From Pseudomonadota bacterium (GTDB lineage: Bacteria > Pseudomonadota > Alphaproteobacteria > Azospirillales > Azospirillaceae), in assembly GCA_023423695.1 (NCBI GenBank), contig JAFAFA010000006.1, positions 1-64,000 on the forward strand: DNA of 64,000 nt, given 5' to 3'. How positions within the stretch are numbered: position 1 is the stretch's first letter; every line of letters starts with the position of its first letter. The position numbers and the translations under genes were made by a program. The notes under the pieces are model-generated. The model saw only the letters and a program-made list of their open reading frames with translations, was not told the DNA's origin and did no database searches. This document shows, piece after piece, positions 1-12,200 of this stretch.

Positions 1-775
<775 letters not shown>

Positions 776-1088
776 AGATCGCAGACCGAAATCCACGACT
801 GACAGGACCGCCTGAGCGATCTCCTGAAACGTCGATACTGATACAGTTTCTCTGCTCAAAAGATGCACAGACGATCCTCATTGTGCCGATCCCCGAAGAG
901 ACCCAACACCCCAAGGCCGCAACGGCTACCAACTGCCGCCGCCTGCGCATCCCTTCTCGACTTCACGATCTACAATGTCCAAGATCCATCCCGATCACGA
1001 CGAAACATCGCCCGGTGAACCGGATCGATGACTCATCAATTTCAGATCGGGGAAGCACAAACCGACCGGTTCGCGCTGGCAGGCATCT
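776..1088 (-). other. 16S leader (5' external transcribed spacer)
   Basis: This stretch of about 310 bases lies between the predicted rRNA promoter and the mature 16S 5' end. Open frames through it have no recognisable protein character. It is interpreted as transcribed leader that would hold processing and antitermination signals; I could not place a convincing boxA. Confidence 0.55.
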
Positions 1089-1117
1089 TTTCTAGCTCTC
1101 TCGGCCGATCGGGTCAA
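1089..1117 (-). promoter_or_regulatory. Candidate rRNA operon promoter
   Basis: Read on the minus strand, TTGACC (1117-1112) is followed after exactly 17 bases by TAGAAA (1094-1089). An A-rich GAAAAAAGGG tract lies just upstream and resembles an UP element. Position, about 310 bases before the 16S 5' end, and spacing fit a housekeeping-sigma rRNA promoter. The rest of the gap to 1414 shows no gene. Confidence 0.6.
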
Positions 1118-1414
1118 GCCCTTTTTTCGGCCTCTCCACCGAAGCGTCGGCGGAGCATCGAACTGAAACGACCCTGCCCCAATCCATCGGGGCCTCGACC
1201 GCCGTCACATCCCTGTCCGGGTGCCGCCGTCAGCCGAGGAGCGGCTATATACGCAGGCCGATCCTGATCGTCCAGACCAAAATGCTCCATGCCACGATTT
1301 TGCCCTACCTCGTCCGCTCCGCTTCCGCTTCGCCGGGTGATCTGCGGGATGCACTTGCGGGAGGGGCCACTGCAAGACCATACAGTTGCGCCCCTGCCCT
1401 ACCGCGATTTGGCC

Positions 1415-3112
1415 ATGCACGATTTCACCCTTCTCCTGGACGTCCTGTTCCTGCTTCTGGCCGCGATCCTGGTGGTGCCGCTGTTCCAGGTTCTGCGCAT
1501 CCCGGCGGTGCTGGGGTATCTGGTCGCCGGCGCCATGCTGGGCCCGCACACTCCGGGTCCGGTGGTCGATCTGGCGGTGCCGCAGGTGCTGTCGGAATTC
1601 GGCGTGGTGTTCCTGCTGTTCGCGATCGGGCTGGAATTGCCGGTCTCACGCCTACGGGCGATGCGGCATTACATCTTCGGCCTGGGATTGATGCAGGTCG
1701 GACTGACCAGCGCCGCCATCGGCCTTGTCGCATGGTGGCTCGGCCTGACGCCGGAGGCGGCGCTGATCGTCGGCGGCATGCTGGCTTTCTCCTCCACCGC
1801 CACGGTGCTGAAGCTGCTGGTCGAGCGTGGGGAGACCGTCGCCCGCTTCGGCCGCATTTCGGTCGCCGTCCTGATCTTCCAGGATCTGGCAGTGGTGCCG
1901 CTGCTGACCCTGCTGCCGCTGCTGGCGGACGCCAATGCCAGCATCCCGCTGGCCCTGGCGCTTGCCACCGGCAAGGCGGTGGCGGCCATCGTCGTCATCA
2001 TGCTGCTCGGCCGCTTCGTCGTCCGCCCGGCCTATCGGTTCATCGCCTCGGCCGGCAATCCGGAGCTGTTCACCGCCACCAACCTGTTCGTGGTGCTGGC
2101 GGTCGGCTGGCTGACCGCGGAGGCCGGCATGTCGATGGCGCTGGGCGCCTTTCTGGCCGGCATGCTGCTGGCCGACACCGCTTACCGCCATCAGGTGGAA
2201 GCCGACATCGAGCCGTTCCGCGGCCTGCTGCTCGGCCTGTTCTTCATGACGGTGGGCATGTCGCTGGATCTGCCGGCGATGATGGCCGAGGCGCAGACCA
2301 TCGCCGCGATCACCGCTGCATTGCTGGTCGGCAAGAGCCTTCTGCTGTTCCTGCTCTGCCGCCTGTCGGGGTTGGGGCTGGCAACATCGCTGCGGATCGG
2401 GCTGCTGCTGTCGCAGGGCGGCGAGTTCGCCTTCGTGCTGATCGGCAAGGCGGTCGGGCTGTCGGTGCTGGAGGGTCACACCGGCCTGCTGCTGTCCTCC
2501 TCGGTCGCGCTGAGCATGGCGGTGACGCCGGCCGTCGGCGCCCTGGCCCAGCGGCTTGCCCAGTTCATCGAGGCCAGGATGGGGGCGGAGGCGTTCGGCA
2601 TCGAGACCAGCGATCTGAAAAGCCATGTGCTGATCTGCGGCTACGGCCGCGTCGGCAAGGCGGTTGCCAAGCTGCTGACCGAGCACAACATCGCCTATGT
2701 CGCGCTGGACCTGGAGCCGCAGCGCATTGCCGCGGCACGCCACGACGGACTGCCGGTCTATTACGGCGACGCCAGCCAGGGAAGCGTCCTGCGGGCCGCC
2801 GGGATCGAGCGGGCGCGCGCCGCCGTTATCACGCTGAACCGGCCGGACGCCGCCCACCGTGCGGTGGAGGCGATCCACGCCACGGCCCCGTCGCTGCCGA
2901 TCATCGCCCGCGCCCATGATCTGGGGCAGAGCGCCGCGCTGGCCGGGGCGGGAGCGACCGCCATCGTGCCGGAAACCATGGAGGCCAGCCTGCAGCTCGC
3001 CGGCCTCGTGCTGCGCAGCGCCGGGGTCGAGACCGCCGCGGTCGACCTCAGCCTGAAGGCCTACCGCGACGGCAATTACCGGGCACTCGCCGACCAGAAG
3101 GCCGCCGATTGA
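1415..3112 (+). CDS. KefB/KefC-type monovalent cation:proton antiporter (CPA2) with TrkA-N domain
   Basis: This 565-aa inner-membrane protein has about 12 hydrophobic segments over residues 1-385, the Na+/H+ exchanger fold of the CPA2 family. A Rossmann-type RCK/TrkA-N domain follows from about residue 403 and begins with the nucleotide-binding motif GYGRVG. Known relatives are glutathione-gated K+ efflux systems (KefB/KefC) and YbaL/RosB-like antiporters; the substrate cannot be read from sequence. The start at MHDFT is chosen because the longer frame from 1289 adds a non-hydrophobic stretch that does not look like an antiporter N-terminus. It ends seven bases before the convergent cysA stop, so the two operons meet tail to tail. 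No KefF/KefG-like ancillary gene is adjacent. Confidence 0.9.
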   Translation: MHDFTLLLDVLFLLLAAILVVPLFQVLRIPAVLGYLVAGAMLGPHTPGPVVDLAVPQVLSEFGVVFLLFAIGLELPVSRLRAMRHYIFGLGLMQVGLTSAAIGLVAWWLGLTPEAALIVGGMLAFSSTATVLKLLVERGETVARFGRISVAVLIFQDLAVVPLLTLLPLLADANASIPLALALATGKAVAAIVVIMLLGRFVVRPAYRFIASAGNPELFTATNLFVVLAVGWLTAEAGMSMALGAFLAGMLLADTAYRHQVEADIEPFRGLLLGLFFMTVGMSLDLPAMMAEAQTIAAITAALLVGKSLLLFLLCRLSGLGLATSLRIGLLLSQGGEFAFVLIGKAVGLSVLEGHTGLLLSSSVALSMAVTPAVGALAQRLAQFIEARMGAEAFGIETSDLKSHVLICGYGRVGKAVAKLLTEHNIAYVALDLEPQRIAAARHDGLPVYYGDASQGSVLRAAGIERARAAVITLNRPDAAHRAVEAIHATAPSLPIIARAHDLGQSAALAGAGATAIVPETMEASLQLAGLVLRSAGVETAAVDLSLKAYRDGNYRALADQKAAD

Positions 3113-3119
3113 GTTCTAT

Positions 3120-4157
<1,038 letters not shown>

Positions 4158-4188
4158 GGGTCGCGTATTCCTCTCCAGAGTCCGGCGA

Positions 4189-5088
4189 TCAGTGCCGGGC
4201 CGCCGCCAGCTCGTCCCCGAATCGCCACTCCAGCGCGGTCTTCACGACCAGCGTAACCAGGGCCAGCATGGCCAGGAGCGAGGCGACCGCGAAGGCGGCG
4301 ACGAAATTGTATTCGTTGTAGAGAATCTCGACATGCAGCGGCATCGTGTTGGTCTCGCCCCGGATATGGCCGGAGACGACCGACACCGCGCCGAACTCGC
4401 CCATCGCGCGGGCATTGCACAGCAGCACGCCATAGAGCAGGCCCCACTTGATGTTGGGCAGCGTGACCCGCCAGAAGGTCTGCCAGCCGGACGCGCCCAG
4501 CACCAGTGCCGCCTCCTCCTCGTCGGAGCCCTGTTCCTGCATCAGCGGGATCAGTTCGCGCGCTACGAAGGGGAAGGTGACGAAGATGGTGGCGAGCACC
4601 AGCCCCGGCACCGCGAAGATGATCTGGACGCCCATGTCGCGCAGATAGGAGCCGAACAGGCCGTTCATGCCGAACAGAAGCACATAGATCAGGCCCGAGA
4701 TCACCGGCGACACCGAGAAGGGCAGATCGATCAGCGTGATCAGCAGGTTCTTGCCGCGGAAGTCGAACTTGGCGACGCACCAGGATGCGGCGACGCCGAA
4801 CAGCAGGTTGGCCGGCACCGCGATGGCGGCGACGATCAGCGTCAGCTTGATCGCGGCGACGGCATCCGGTTCGATCAGCGCCGTCCAGTAGGCGTCGAAC
4901 CCGCGGCGCAGCGCCTCCACGAACACCGCGACGAGCGGCAGCAGCAGGAACAGCGCCAGGAACAGCAGGGCTCCCCCGATCAGGACGGCACGGATCCAGG
5001 CAGGTTCGGTCAGGGCCGATTGCGCGGGCGGCACCGGAATGGAGGCCGGAGCGGAAATGCCGGAACCGGCGGGCATGTCAGCGGGCAT
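4189..5088 (-). CDS. cysW: Sulfate ABC transporter permease CysW
   Basis: This 299-aa membrane protein has about six transmembrane segments and the permease EAA loop (positions about 180-200, E-E-E-A-A-L-V-L-G-A). It pairs with CysT to form the channel of the sulfate importer. The conserved cytoplasmic text NARAMGEFGAVSVVSGHIRG is characteristic of CysW. The start ATG overlaps the end of cysT by 11 bases, implying translational coupling. An in-frame ATG 12 bases downstream is an alternative start. The N-terminal 35 residues are low-complexity and proline-rich. Confidence 0.95.
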   Translation of the reverse strand: MPADMPAGSGISAPASIPVPPAQSALTEPAWIRAVLIGGALLFLALFLLLPLVAVFVEALRRGFDAYWTALIEPDAVAAIKLTLIVAAIAVPANLLFGVAASWCVAKFDFRGKNLLITLIDLPFSVSPVISGLIYVLLFGMNGLFGSYLRDMGVQIIFAVPGLVLATIFVTFPFVARELIPLMQEQGSDEEEAALVLGASGWQTFWRVTLPNIKWGLLYGVLLCNARAMGEFGAVSVVSGHIRGETNTMPLHVEILYNEYNFVAAFAVASLLAMLALVTLVVKTALEWRFGDELAAARH

Positions 5089-5980
5089 GGCGCGACCTCA
5101 TCCACTGCTGCAGAAGGTTGAGGATCAGGAGCATGAGGAAGGAGACGCCCAGCATGGCCGTGCCGACCGCGGCGGCGCCGGCATAGTCGTACTGCTCCAG
5201 CTTGATGACGATCAGCAGCGGGAGGATCTCGGTCAGGCCGGGCATGTTGCCGGCGATGAAGATGACCGACCCGTATTCACCGACGCCGCGGGCGAAGGAC
5301 AGCGCGAAGCCGGTCACCAGCGCCGGCAGGATCGCCGGCAGGATCACGCTGCGGAAGGTCTGAAAGCGCGAGGCGCCCAGCGAGGCCGCGGCCTCCTCCT
5401 CCTCCGCCGGCAGGTCCTGCAGGATCGGCTGCACCGTGCGGACGACGAAGGGAAGGCCGATGAAGGTCAGCGCGATGGCGATGCCCAGCGGGGTGAAGGC
5501 GACCTTAAGGCCGAACAGCTCGTTCAGCGGCTTGCCCACCCAGCCGTTCGGGGCATACATCGCACTGAGCGCGATGCCCGCCACTGCAGTCGGCAAGGCG
5601 AAGGGCAGATCGACCAGCGCGTCGACCAGCCGCTTGCCGGGAAAGTCGTAACGCACCAGCACCCAGGCCACCAGGAAGCCGAACACCGCATTGGTCAGCG
5701 CCGCGGCGAAGGAGAGGCCGAAACTGACCTCGAACGCGGCGATCACCCGGGGCGTGGTAACCGCCGACCAGAAGCCGCCCCAGCCGAGGCTGCTCGACCG
5801 GACGATCAGGGCGGCCAGCGGGACCAGTACGATCAGGCTGAGATAGGTGAGCGTGAAGCCGAGCGTCAGCCCGAAGCCCGGAATGACGCTGGGCTTCCGG
5901 AAGAGGGGAACGGCGGCGCGCACCGTCACCGCGCCCCCCTTTCCCGCCAGAGCGTCGTCGCTGTCGGCAGCGGCGACCAT
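5078..5980 (-). CDS. cysT: Sulfate ABC transporter permease CysT (CysU)
   Basis: This 300-aa inner-membrane permease is the second channel subunit of the sulfate importer. It has six hydrophobic helices and an EAA loop (E-E-E-E-A-A-A-S-L-G-A, about 200-212). Conserved CysT text includes DLPFALPTAVAGI and SFARGVGEYGSVIFIAGN. It starts four bases after the binding-protein stop and overlaps cysW by 11 bases, so the whole operon is tightly coupled. The first 25 residues are variable and probably cytoplasmic. Confidence 0.95.
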   Translation of the reverse strand: MVAAADSDDALAGKGGAVTVRAAVPLFRKPSVIPGFGLTLGFTLTYLSLIVLVPLAALIVRSSSLGWGGFWSAVTTPRVIAAFEVSFGLSFAAALTNAVFGFLVAWVLVRYDFPGKRLVDALVDLPFALPTAVAGIALSAMYAPNGWVGKPLNELFGLKVAFTPLGIAIALTFIGLPFVVRTVQPILQDLPAEEEEAAASLGASRFQTFRSVILPAILPALVTGFALSFARGVGEYGSVIFIAGNMPGLTEILPLLIVIKLEQYDYAGAAAVGTAMLGVSFLMLLILNLLQQWMRSRHAR

Positions 5981-5983
5981 GGG

Positions 5984-6991
5984 TCAGCGCCCCTTCTGGA
6001 AGATCTGGTCGAAGACACCACCGTCGGAGAAATGCTTCTCTTGCGCGGCACGCCAGCCCCCGAATTGGTCGATCGTGACCAGCTTAACATCCGCAAAGCG
6101 TCCCGCATACTGGGTCGCCAGCTCCGGAAGACGCGGACGGTAGTAGTTCTTCGCCGCGATCTCCTGGCCTTCGCGGGTGTAGAGGAATTGCAGGTAGGCC
6201 TCGGCCACCTTGCGGGTTCCCTTGCGGTCGACGACCTTGTCGACGACGGCGACCGGCGGCTCGGCCAGGATCGACAGGCTGGGCACCACGATCTCGAACT
6301 TGTCGGCGCCGAATTCCTGCAGGGAGAGGTAGGCCTCGTTCTCCCAGGCCAGCAGCACGTCACCGATCTCGCGCTGGGTGAAGGTCACGGTGGAACCGCG
6401 GGCGCCGCTGTCCAGAACCGGAACGTTCTTCAGCAGCTGCGACACGAACTCCTTGGCATTGGTCTCGTCGCCGCCGTTGGCCTGCAGGGCATAGGCCCAG
6501 GCCGCCAGGTAGTTCCAGCGGGCGCCGCCGGAGGTCTTCGGGTTCGGGGTGATGACCTGGACGCCCGGCTTCACCAGGTCGTTCCAGTCCTTGATCCCCT
6601 TGGGGTTGCCCTTCTTCACCAGGAACACGATGGTCGAGGTGTAGGGGGCGCTGTTGTTCGGCAGGCGGCTCTGCCAATCCTTCGGCAGCAGGCCGGCATC
6701 GGCAATTGCGTCGATGTCGTATCCCAGCGCCAATGTCACGATGTCGGCGTCCAGGCCGTCGATGACCGACCGCGCCTGCTTGCCGGACCCGCCATGCGAC
6801 TGGCGCACGGTCAGGGCACGGCCGGTTTCCGATTCCCACTTCTTGGCAAACGCCTTGTTGAACTCAACATAGAATTCCCGCGTGGGATCGTAGGAAACGT
6901 TCAGAAGCGCGTCCTTGGAATCTGCGGCGGCAACACCCAGCCAGCCCAGCGTCAGGCCGGCGGCGAGGAGGGTCAGGCGGCGAAGCGACAT
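5984..6991 (-). CDS. sbp: Periplasmic sulfate-binding protein (Sbp/CysP family)
   Basis: This 335-aa protein begins with a cleavable signal peptide (MSLRRLTLLAAGLTLGW, cleavage probably after AAA near residue 22). The mature part matches sulfate-binding proteins: LLNVSYDPTREFY at the N-terminus, QSHGGSGKQARSVIDGL for anion binding, and GDVLLAWENEA. It captures sulfate and delivers it to CysTW. The start at 6991 is preferred over the longer frame from 7117 because AAGGAG precedes it and the signal peptide begins there. It is the promoter-proximal gene of the operon. CysP for thiosulfate is the alternative, since the two paralogues are hard to separate by eye. Confidence 0.93.
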   Translation of the reverse strand: MSLRRLTLLAAGLTLGWLGVAAADSKDALLNVSYDPTREFYVEFNKAFAKKWESETGRALTVRQSHGGSGKQARSVIDGLDADIVTLALGYDIDAIADAGLLPKDWQSRLPNNSAPYTSTIVFLVKKGNPKGIKDWNDLVKPGVQVITPNPKTSGGARWNYLAAWAYALQANGGDETNAKEFVSQLLKNVPVLDSGARGSTVTFTQREIGDVLLAWENEAYLSLQEFGADKFEIVVPSLSILAEPPVAVVDKVVDRKGTRKVAEAYLQFLYTREGQEIAAKNYYRPRLPELATQYAGRFADVKLVTIDQFGGWRAAQEKHFSDGGVFDQIFQKGR

Positions 6992-7304
6992 GGCGGGGGT
7001 CTCCTTGGGTAGCTCCTGAATTGCACGAACTTCTTTCGTGGTATCCGTGCTTTCTTTTCTATTTCTTGTGTAGAGTTTGCCCACTGGCGGTGCGCTTGGG
7101 AAGTGGTTTTTTCGCATCCACCCGCGGGAAAAACGCGAATTCCAATCAACCCGTTGGCGTTAAAACGGAAAGCTCCTCCGTCGACCTCGTTCGGCACGGC
7201 ATGGCGGAACCTGCGCCGGATGGGGAACCGCATCCGGAACCGGCAACTTTGCCGGCCCCGCCCTGTTGGTTACCGACAGATCGACGAATTCAGGAGCACA
7301 CAAG
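6992..7304. other. Divergent intergenic region between sbp and the small membrane gene
   Basis: These 313 bases must hold the sulfate operon promoter (leftward) and that of the 7305 gene (rightward). The stretch near 7040-7180 is relatively A/T-rich. A short inverted repeat CCGGAT...ATCCGG sits near 7215-7237. I could not identify a convincing -35/-10 pair or a CysB site, and no open frame looks like a protein. Confidence 0.4.
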
Positions 7305-7445
7305 ATGGCTGGCCCTTTCCGGAAAGTAGGAACTGAACTCCCGAAGGCCGGCACCTCGCGGGGCTTGGGCCGTCCCGCCATGTGGACGATTCTGGGCATC
7401 CTCGCGGTCATGGCCCTGCTGCTGCTGTTCTTCCCGACTTGGTGA
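7305..7445 (+). CDS. Small single-pass membrane protein (46 aa)
   Basis: ATG follows AGGAG by eight bases and opens a 46-residue frame. A polar basic N-terminus (MAGPFRKVGTELPKAG) is followed by one strongly hydrophobic helix (residues about 26-44, WTILGILAVMALLLLFF) ending in PTW. This is the shape of a small inner-membrane protein. It ends 23 bases before the 7469 gene and is probably co-transcribed with it. No family was recognised; reality rests on the ribosome site and the clean hydrophobic segment. Confidence 0.55.
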   Translation: MAGPFRKVGTELPKAGTSRGLGRPAMWTILGILAVMALLLLFFPTW

Positions 7446-7468
7446 CGGCGGCCGGCGGGGAGTAAGCC

Positions 7469-9208
7469 ATGCTGGTCTACGGCGACCGGGACACCTGTGA
7501 GGATCCCCGCCGCACCATCGCACGGTTGAGACAGGGGCTTGCCGGTGCCGACCGGCTCCCCCCAGGAGCGGAGCGGCACGGCGCCCTGGTGACGCTGTTC
7601 ATCGAAGCGGCGGAACTGGCGCAGGGCCTCGCCGACTGGGAATTCCACAGTGCCGGCGAGGATGATTGCACGCCGTTGCAGCAGGCGGCCATGGCGGTCG
7701 TCATGGCACTCGCACACCGGGTCGCCGGGTTCTGGCGGCCAGCGGAGCAACGGGAGACCGCGGTTCCGCTCGACCCGCGCCCTCTTGAGAGCTTGGCCGC
7801 TTTCCCCCTGCCGGACCTGATCCGCATGCGGCGGGCCGAGGGCTATGCCTTCTACAGCCTTTATCCCGAAGCCTATCTAGAAGCCGCGGCGAGATTGCCG
7901 CCGGAGTTTGCCGACGCCCCCGTGGTGATCGGGCTGCGCAGCATCGGCACCGGGCTGGCGGCCCTGGCGGCGGTGGCGCTGAAGTCCTGTCCACCGGTAA
8001 CGCTGCGCCCGGTCGGGCATCCGTTCCGACGGGAGCTGCGGATTTCGGACCGTCTGCGCGCCAGGATGCTGGCTGATCCCGGCGCCGCTTACGTCATCGT
8101 CGACGAAGGGCCGGGCCTGTCCGGCAGTTCCTTCGGAGCGGTGGCCGATTGGCTGGACTCACACGGGGTCGGCGCAGACCGGATCGCCTTCCTGCCCGGT
8201 CATGACGGAGACCTCGGACCCCAGGCATCCGAGCTGCACCGCCGGCGCTGGGCCACGGCAGCGCGCCCGGTGGACGATTTCGATTCGCTGTTCCGGTCGG
8301 GTGAGGGGCCATTCCCGCCGCTGGAACGCTGGTTCGAGGATTTGCTCGGCCCGGCCCTGGCACCCATGGAAGACCTGTCGGGCGGGGCGTGGCGGCGGTT
8401 GCGCGATTCCACAGGCGCCCTGCCGGCCAATCCACAGCAGGAGCGCCGGAAATTCCTTCTGCGCACCGGCAGCGGGCCCTGGCTGCTGAAGTTCGCCGGT
8501 CTGGGCCGTGCCGGGGTGGACCTGCTCGAACGCGCCCGCGCGCTCCATGCCGGGGGATTCACCGCCGAACCGGCGGGTTTGCGCCATGGCTTCCTCGCCG
8601 AACGCTGGCTGGAGGACGCCCGCCCGCTGACGAACGTCACGCCGGACGCCGTGGATCGCCTCGCCGGCTATCTCGCCTTCCGCGCCCGGCATTTTCCTGC
8701 CTCCCCGGACTCCGGCGCCGCCCTGCCCGATCTGCTGACCATGGCCCACACCAACGTCGCGGAAGCGCTGGGCAAGGATGCGGCCGCAGCGCTGGACATC
8801 TGGACGCCGGAACGACTGGCAGAGTTGGAGACTGCCGTATGCCGGGTGGTCACCGACAACCGGCTGCATCGCTGGGAATGGCTGCGGTTGCCGGACGGGC
8901 GCCTGATGAAGGCCGACGCGCTGGACCATGCCGCCGCCCACGACCTGATCGGTTGCCAGGACATCGCCTGGGACGTGGCCGGCGGCATCGTGGAATTCGA
9001 CCTGTCCGATGCGCAGGCCGGTGCCCTGTGCCGTGCGGTGGACGCGGCGGCAGGGCTGGAACAGCATTTGGTCGACGTTCTCCTGCCCTGCTACATCGCC
9101 TTCCAGATCGGCTATTGGACCTTCGCCATGGGCAGCGATCCGTCCGCCGCGGCCGAACGCCGGCGCTATGAAGACCAGTGGCAGCGCAGGATCGCGGGTA
9201 AGGCCTGA
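7469..9208 (+). CDS. Phosphoribosyltransferase-like / APH-like kinase fusion protein, function unknown
   Basis: This is a 579-aa cytoplasmic protein. Residues about 125-265 look like a type I phosphoribosyltransferase: EGYAFYSLYPEAYL, the strand VVIGLRSIGTG, and at about 208-222 the PRPP-binding loop YVIVDEGPGLSGSSF (hydrophobics, acidic pair, then small residues). Residues about 330-570 resemble an aminoglycoside/choline-kinase-type phosphotransferase: RKFLLRTGSGPWLLKFAG, GFLAERWL, and a terminal metal-site-like region MKADALDH...GCQDIAWDVAGG (about 479-506). The first 100 residues are helical and unassigned. A strong GGGGAG ribosome site precedes the ATG. A fused PRTase plus kinase suggests synthesis or salvage of a nucleoside- or sugar-phosphate-like molecule, but substrate and pathway are unknown. 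It is convergent with the histidine kinase gene, five bases apart. Confidence 0.75.
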   Translation: MLVYGDRDTCEDPRRTIARLRQGLAGADRLPPGAERHGALVTLFIEAAELAQGLADWEFHSAGEDDCTPLQQAAMAVVMALAHRVAGFWRPAEQRETAVPLDPRPLESLAAFPLPDLIRMRRAEGYAFYSLYPEAYLEAAARLPPEFADAPVVIGLRSIGTGLAALAAVALKSCPPVTLRPVGHPFRRELRISDRLRARMLADPGAAYVIVDEGPGLSGSSFGAVADWLDSHGVGADRIAFLPGHDGDLGPQASELHRRRWATAARPVDDFDSLFRSGEGPFPPLERWFEDLLGPALAPMEDLSGGAWRRLRDSTGALPANPQQERRKFLLRTGSGPWLLKFAGLGRAGVDLLERARALHAGGFTAEPAGLRHGFLAERWLEDARPLTNVTPDAVDRLAGYLAFRARHFPASPDSGAALPDLLTMAHTNVAEALGKDAAAALDIWTPERLAELETAVCRVVTDNRLHRWEWLRLPDGRLMKADALDHAAAHDLIGCQDIAWDVAGGIVEFDLSDAQAGALCRAVDAAAGLEQHLVDVLLPCYIAFQIGYWTFAMGSDPSAAAERRRYEDQWQRRIAGKA

Positions 9209-9213
9209 ACCAA

Positions 9214-12200
9214 TCAGGCCATTTCAGCCGACGGAGTCGCTCCGGCCAGCGCCTCGTTCAAAGCCTGCAGCAGGCTGTCGACACGGTAGGGCTTCGGCAG
9301 CACCCGTATACCCTCGGTCCGCGCCACGTCCTCGCTGTAGCCGGTGGTCAACACCACCGGCAGGCCGGGGCGCAGGGCGATCGCCTCGCGGCAGAGATCG
9401 ATGCCGCTCAGCCGGCCGGGCATCACGACATCGGAGAAGAGCAGGTCGATGCGCTCCCCGCCGGCCAGCATCGGCAGCGCCTCGTCCGCGGTGGCGGCGC
9501 GCAGGACGATCCAGCCGGCATCCTCCAGCGCCGCCGAAACGGAGGAGGCGACGACCGGATCATCCTCCACCATCAGCACGCGTGCGGCGTCCCGGCGCTG
9601 GATCGCGATGCGGGCCGGCGGGGCCGTCACCCGCGGGGCCTGGGCGGAGGCACGCAGAAGAAGCGTGATGGTGGCACCCTGCCCCGGCAGGCTGTCGATC
9701 CAGACCGTGCCGCCCGCCTGCCGGGCCAGCCCATAGACCTGTGCCAGCCCGAGGCCGGAGCCCTTGCCGACCTCCTTGGTGGTGAAGAAGGGGTCGAAGG
9801 CTTTGGCGATCACCTCCGGCGGCATGCCGGTCCCGGTGTCGCTGACCGACAGGCGCACGAACTCCCCGTCCAGTCCGGTGGGATCGCCGGGCTCCAGCGT
9901 CGCGTTTTCCGCCGCGATGGTCAGGCTACCGCCCTGGGGCATCGCGTCGCGCGCGTTCACCGCCATGTTGATCAGCGCCAGCTCGAACTGGGTCGGATCG
10001 GCCTCGATCGGACGAAGGTCGGGGGCGAAGCGGGTTTCCACCCGGATGTCGGCGCGCAGCGCGCGTTCCAGCAGGCCGGCCATGCCCAGAACCCGGTCGC
10101 GCAGGTCGATGGGCTCCGGGCGCAGGCTGTCGCGGCGGGCGAAGCCCATCAGCTGCTGGACCAGCTTGCTGCCGCGGTCAACCGCCTGCATCCCCGCCTC
10201 CAGCAGCGGCGTCACCCGCGGCTCCGCGGTGCGGCGGCCGATCATGGTCAGGCAGCTGCTGAGCGCCTGGAGCAGGTTGTTGAAGTCATGGGCGACCCCG
10301 CCGGTCAGCTGGCCGACCGCCTCCATCTTCTGCGCCTGCCGCAGCTGTTCCTCGGCCCGGCGCAGGGCGGCCTCGGACTCCTTGCGCGCGGTCACATCGC
10401 GGCCGACCGCGTGGATGAAGCGGTCGTCGGGAACCGCGGTCCAGGAAATCCAGCGGTAGGATCCGTCCCTGTGGCGATAGCGGTTCTCGAACCGCCTGGT
10501 GGTCAGGCCCGATTGCAGCCGGCCCGCCTCGGCCGCCGTCGCGTCCCGGTCGTCGGGATGGACGTAATCGAGGAAGACCGTTCCCAGCAACTCCCCCTCC
10601 TGCCAGCCCAGCAGGGCGGTCCACGCCGGGTTGACCGCGGTGATGGTCCCGTCGAAGCGCGCGACCAGCATGATGTCGGTCGACAGCCGCCACATGCGGT
10701 CGCGGTCGGCGGTGCGGTCGGCCACACGCTGTTCCAGCGTCGCGTTCAGGTCGCGCAGGGCGTCCTCGGCGCGCTTCCGGTCGGTGATGTCGTAGCAGGC
10801 GCCGAGCACCCGCGTTATGCTCCCTTCACCCTGCAGCCCGGCATGAGTGATCGCCTGCGCGCGCCGGGCGATCCATCGCGGTTCGCCGCTGCCGGGCCGG
10901 AGGATGCGGTACTCGACATAGCCCAGCCCCTCCGCCGGCACGCGGCCGGGCTGAAGGGTCGGCAAGGACGGCCGGTCCGCCGGATGGATGAGGGTGACCA
11001 GCTCCTCGAGGGGAACCAGGGGCCGCGGCTCGATACCCCACAGGCGGCAGAATTCCGGCGACACCGCCAGCATCCCGTCCTCGCGCAGTTCGAAGGTGCC
11101 GACCCCGCCGGCATCCTGCGCGATGCGCAGCCGCTGCTCGCTTTCGCGGAGCGCGTCCTCGGTGCGCCTCATCCCGGTCACGTCGTTGCCCTGGACGAAC
11201 ATGCCCGTGACCCGACCCTTGTCATCCCGGATGGGCTGGAACACGAAGGTGACGAAGCGGTCCTCCAGCGGCGCGCCGGGCCGCCGCGCCAGTCTCGCGC
11301 GCATCCCTTCACCGACGAACGGTTCGCCGGTGGCATAGACATGGTCGGCCAGTTCGAAGAAGCCCTGCCCGACCATTTCCGGCAGAGCCAGCCGCGCCGG
11401 CTTCCCGATGATGTCGCGGCAGCCGATCAGGTCGAAATAGGCGTCGTTCGCCATCTCAAAGACATGGTCGGGACCGCGCCAGACATACATGAACCCCGGC
11501 GCCTGCCGGAACAGGGCGCGGAACCGCTCCCCCTCCGCCCGAAGCTGGCGGTTGGCGCGGCGCAGCTCTGCTTCGGCCTGCACCCGCTCCACCGCCGACC
11601 AGGTGCGTTCCGCCACCTCCCTGACCAGATCCACCTCGTCGTCGCGCCACTGCCGCGGGGTCCGGTTGTGCACATAGAGCGCGGCGACCATCCGCCCCTG
11701 CTTCACCAGGCTGGCCGTGATGACGGCGGCGAATTCCAGGGCGTCGAAGGCCGCCCGCAGGGCCGGCGCCGCCGTGCGTGGATCGCGGGCGGCGTCGTGG
11801 ATGACCAGCGCCTCCCCCTTGCGCAATGCCCTCAGAACGGGATCTCCGAACCCCATCAGGTCATGCGTGCCGAGGTAGGACTGCACCGTTCCGTCGGTCC
11901 AGTTGCGTTCGGTGGTGAAGAAGCGCTCGGCGTCGTCCATCGTGCCATAGCCGACGCGGCTGGCGCCGAGATGCCGCCCGATCGCCTCGGCCGCCGCGAC
12001 CACCACGTCGAGCGGGTCCGACAGTTCCCGCAGGCGGTGCTCCAGCTCGACATGGAAGGCCATGCGGCGCTGGGCCAGCACGGCCGCCGTCATCTCGGTC
12101 ACGATGCAGAGGAAGCCACCGACCGCGCCGTCCATGGTCATGATCGGTGTGTAGGAGAATGTGAAGTAGGCGTCCTCCTGATGGCCGTTGCGGTCGAGCG

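Noticed and set aside
6992..7304. Sulfur-responsive riboswitch or CysB site upstream of sbp
   Set aside because: I could not match a known SAM riboswitch or CysB pattern with confidence.
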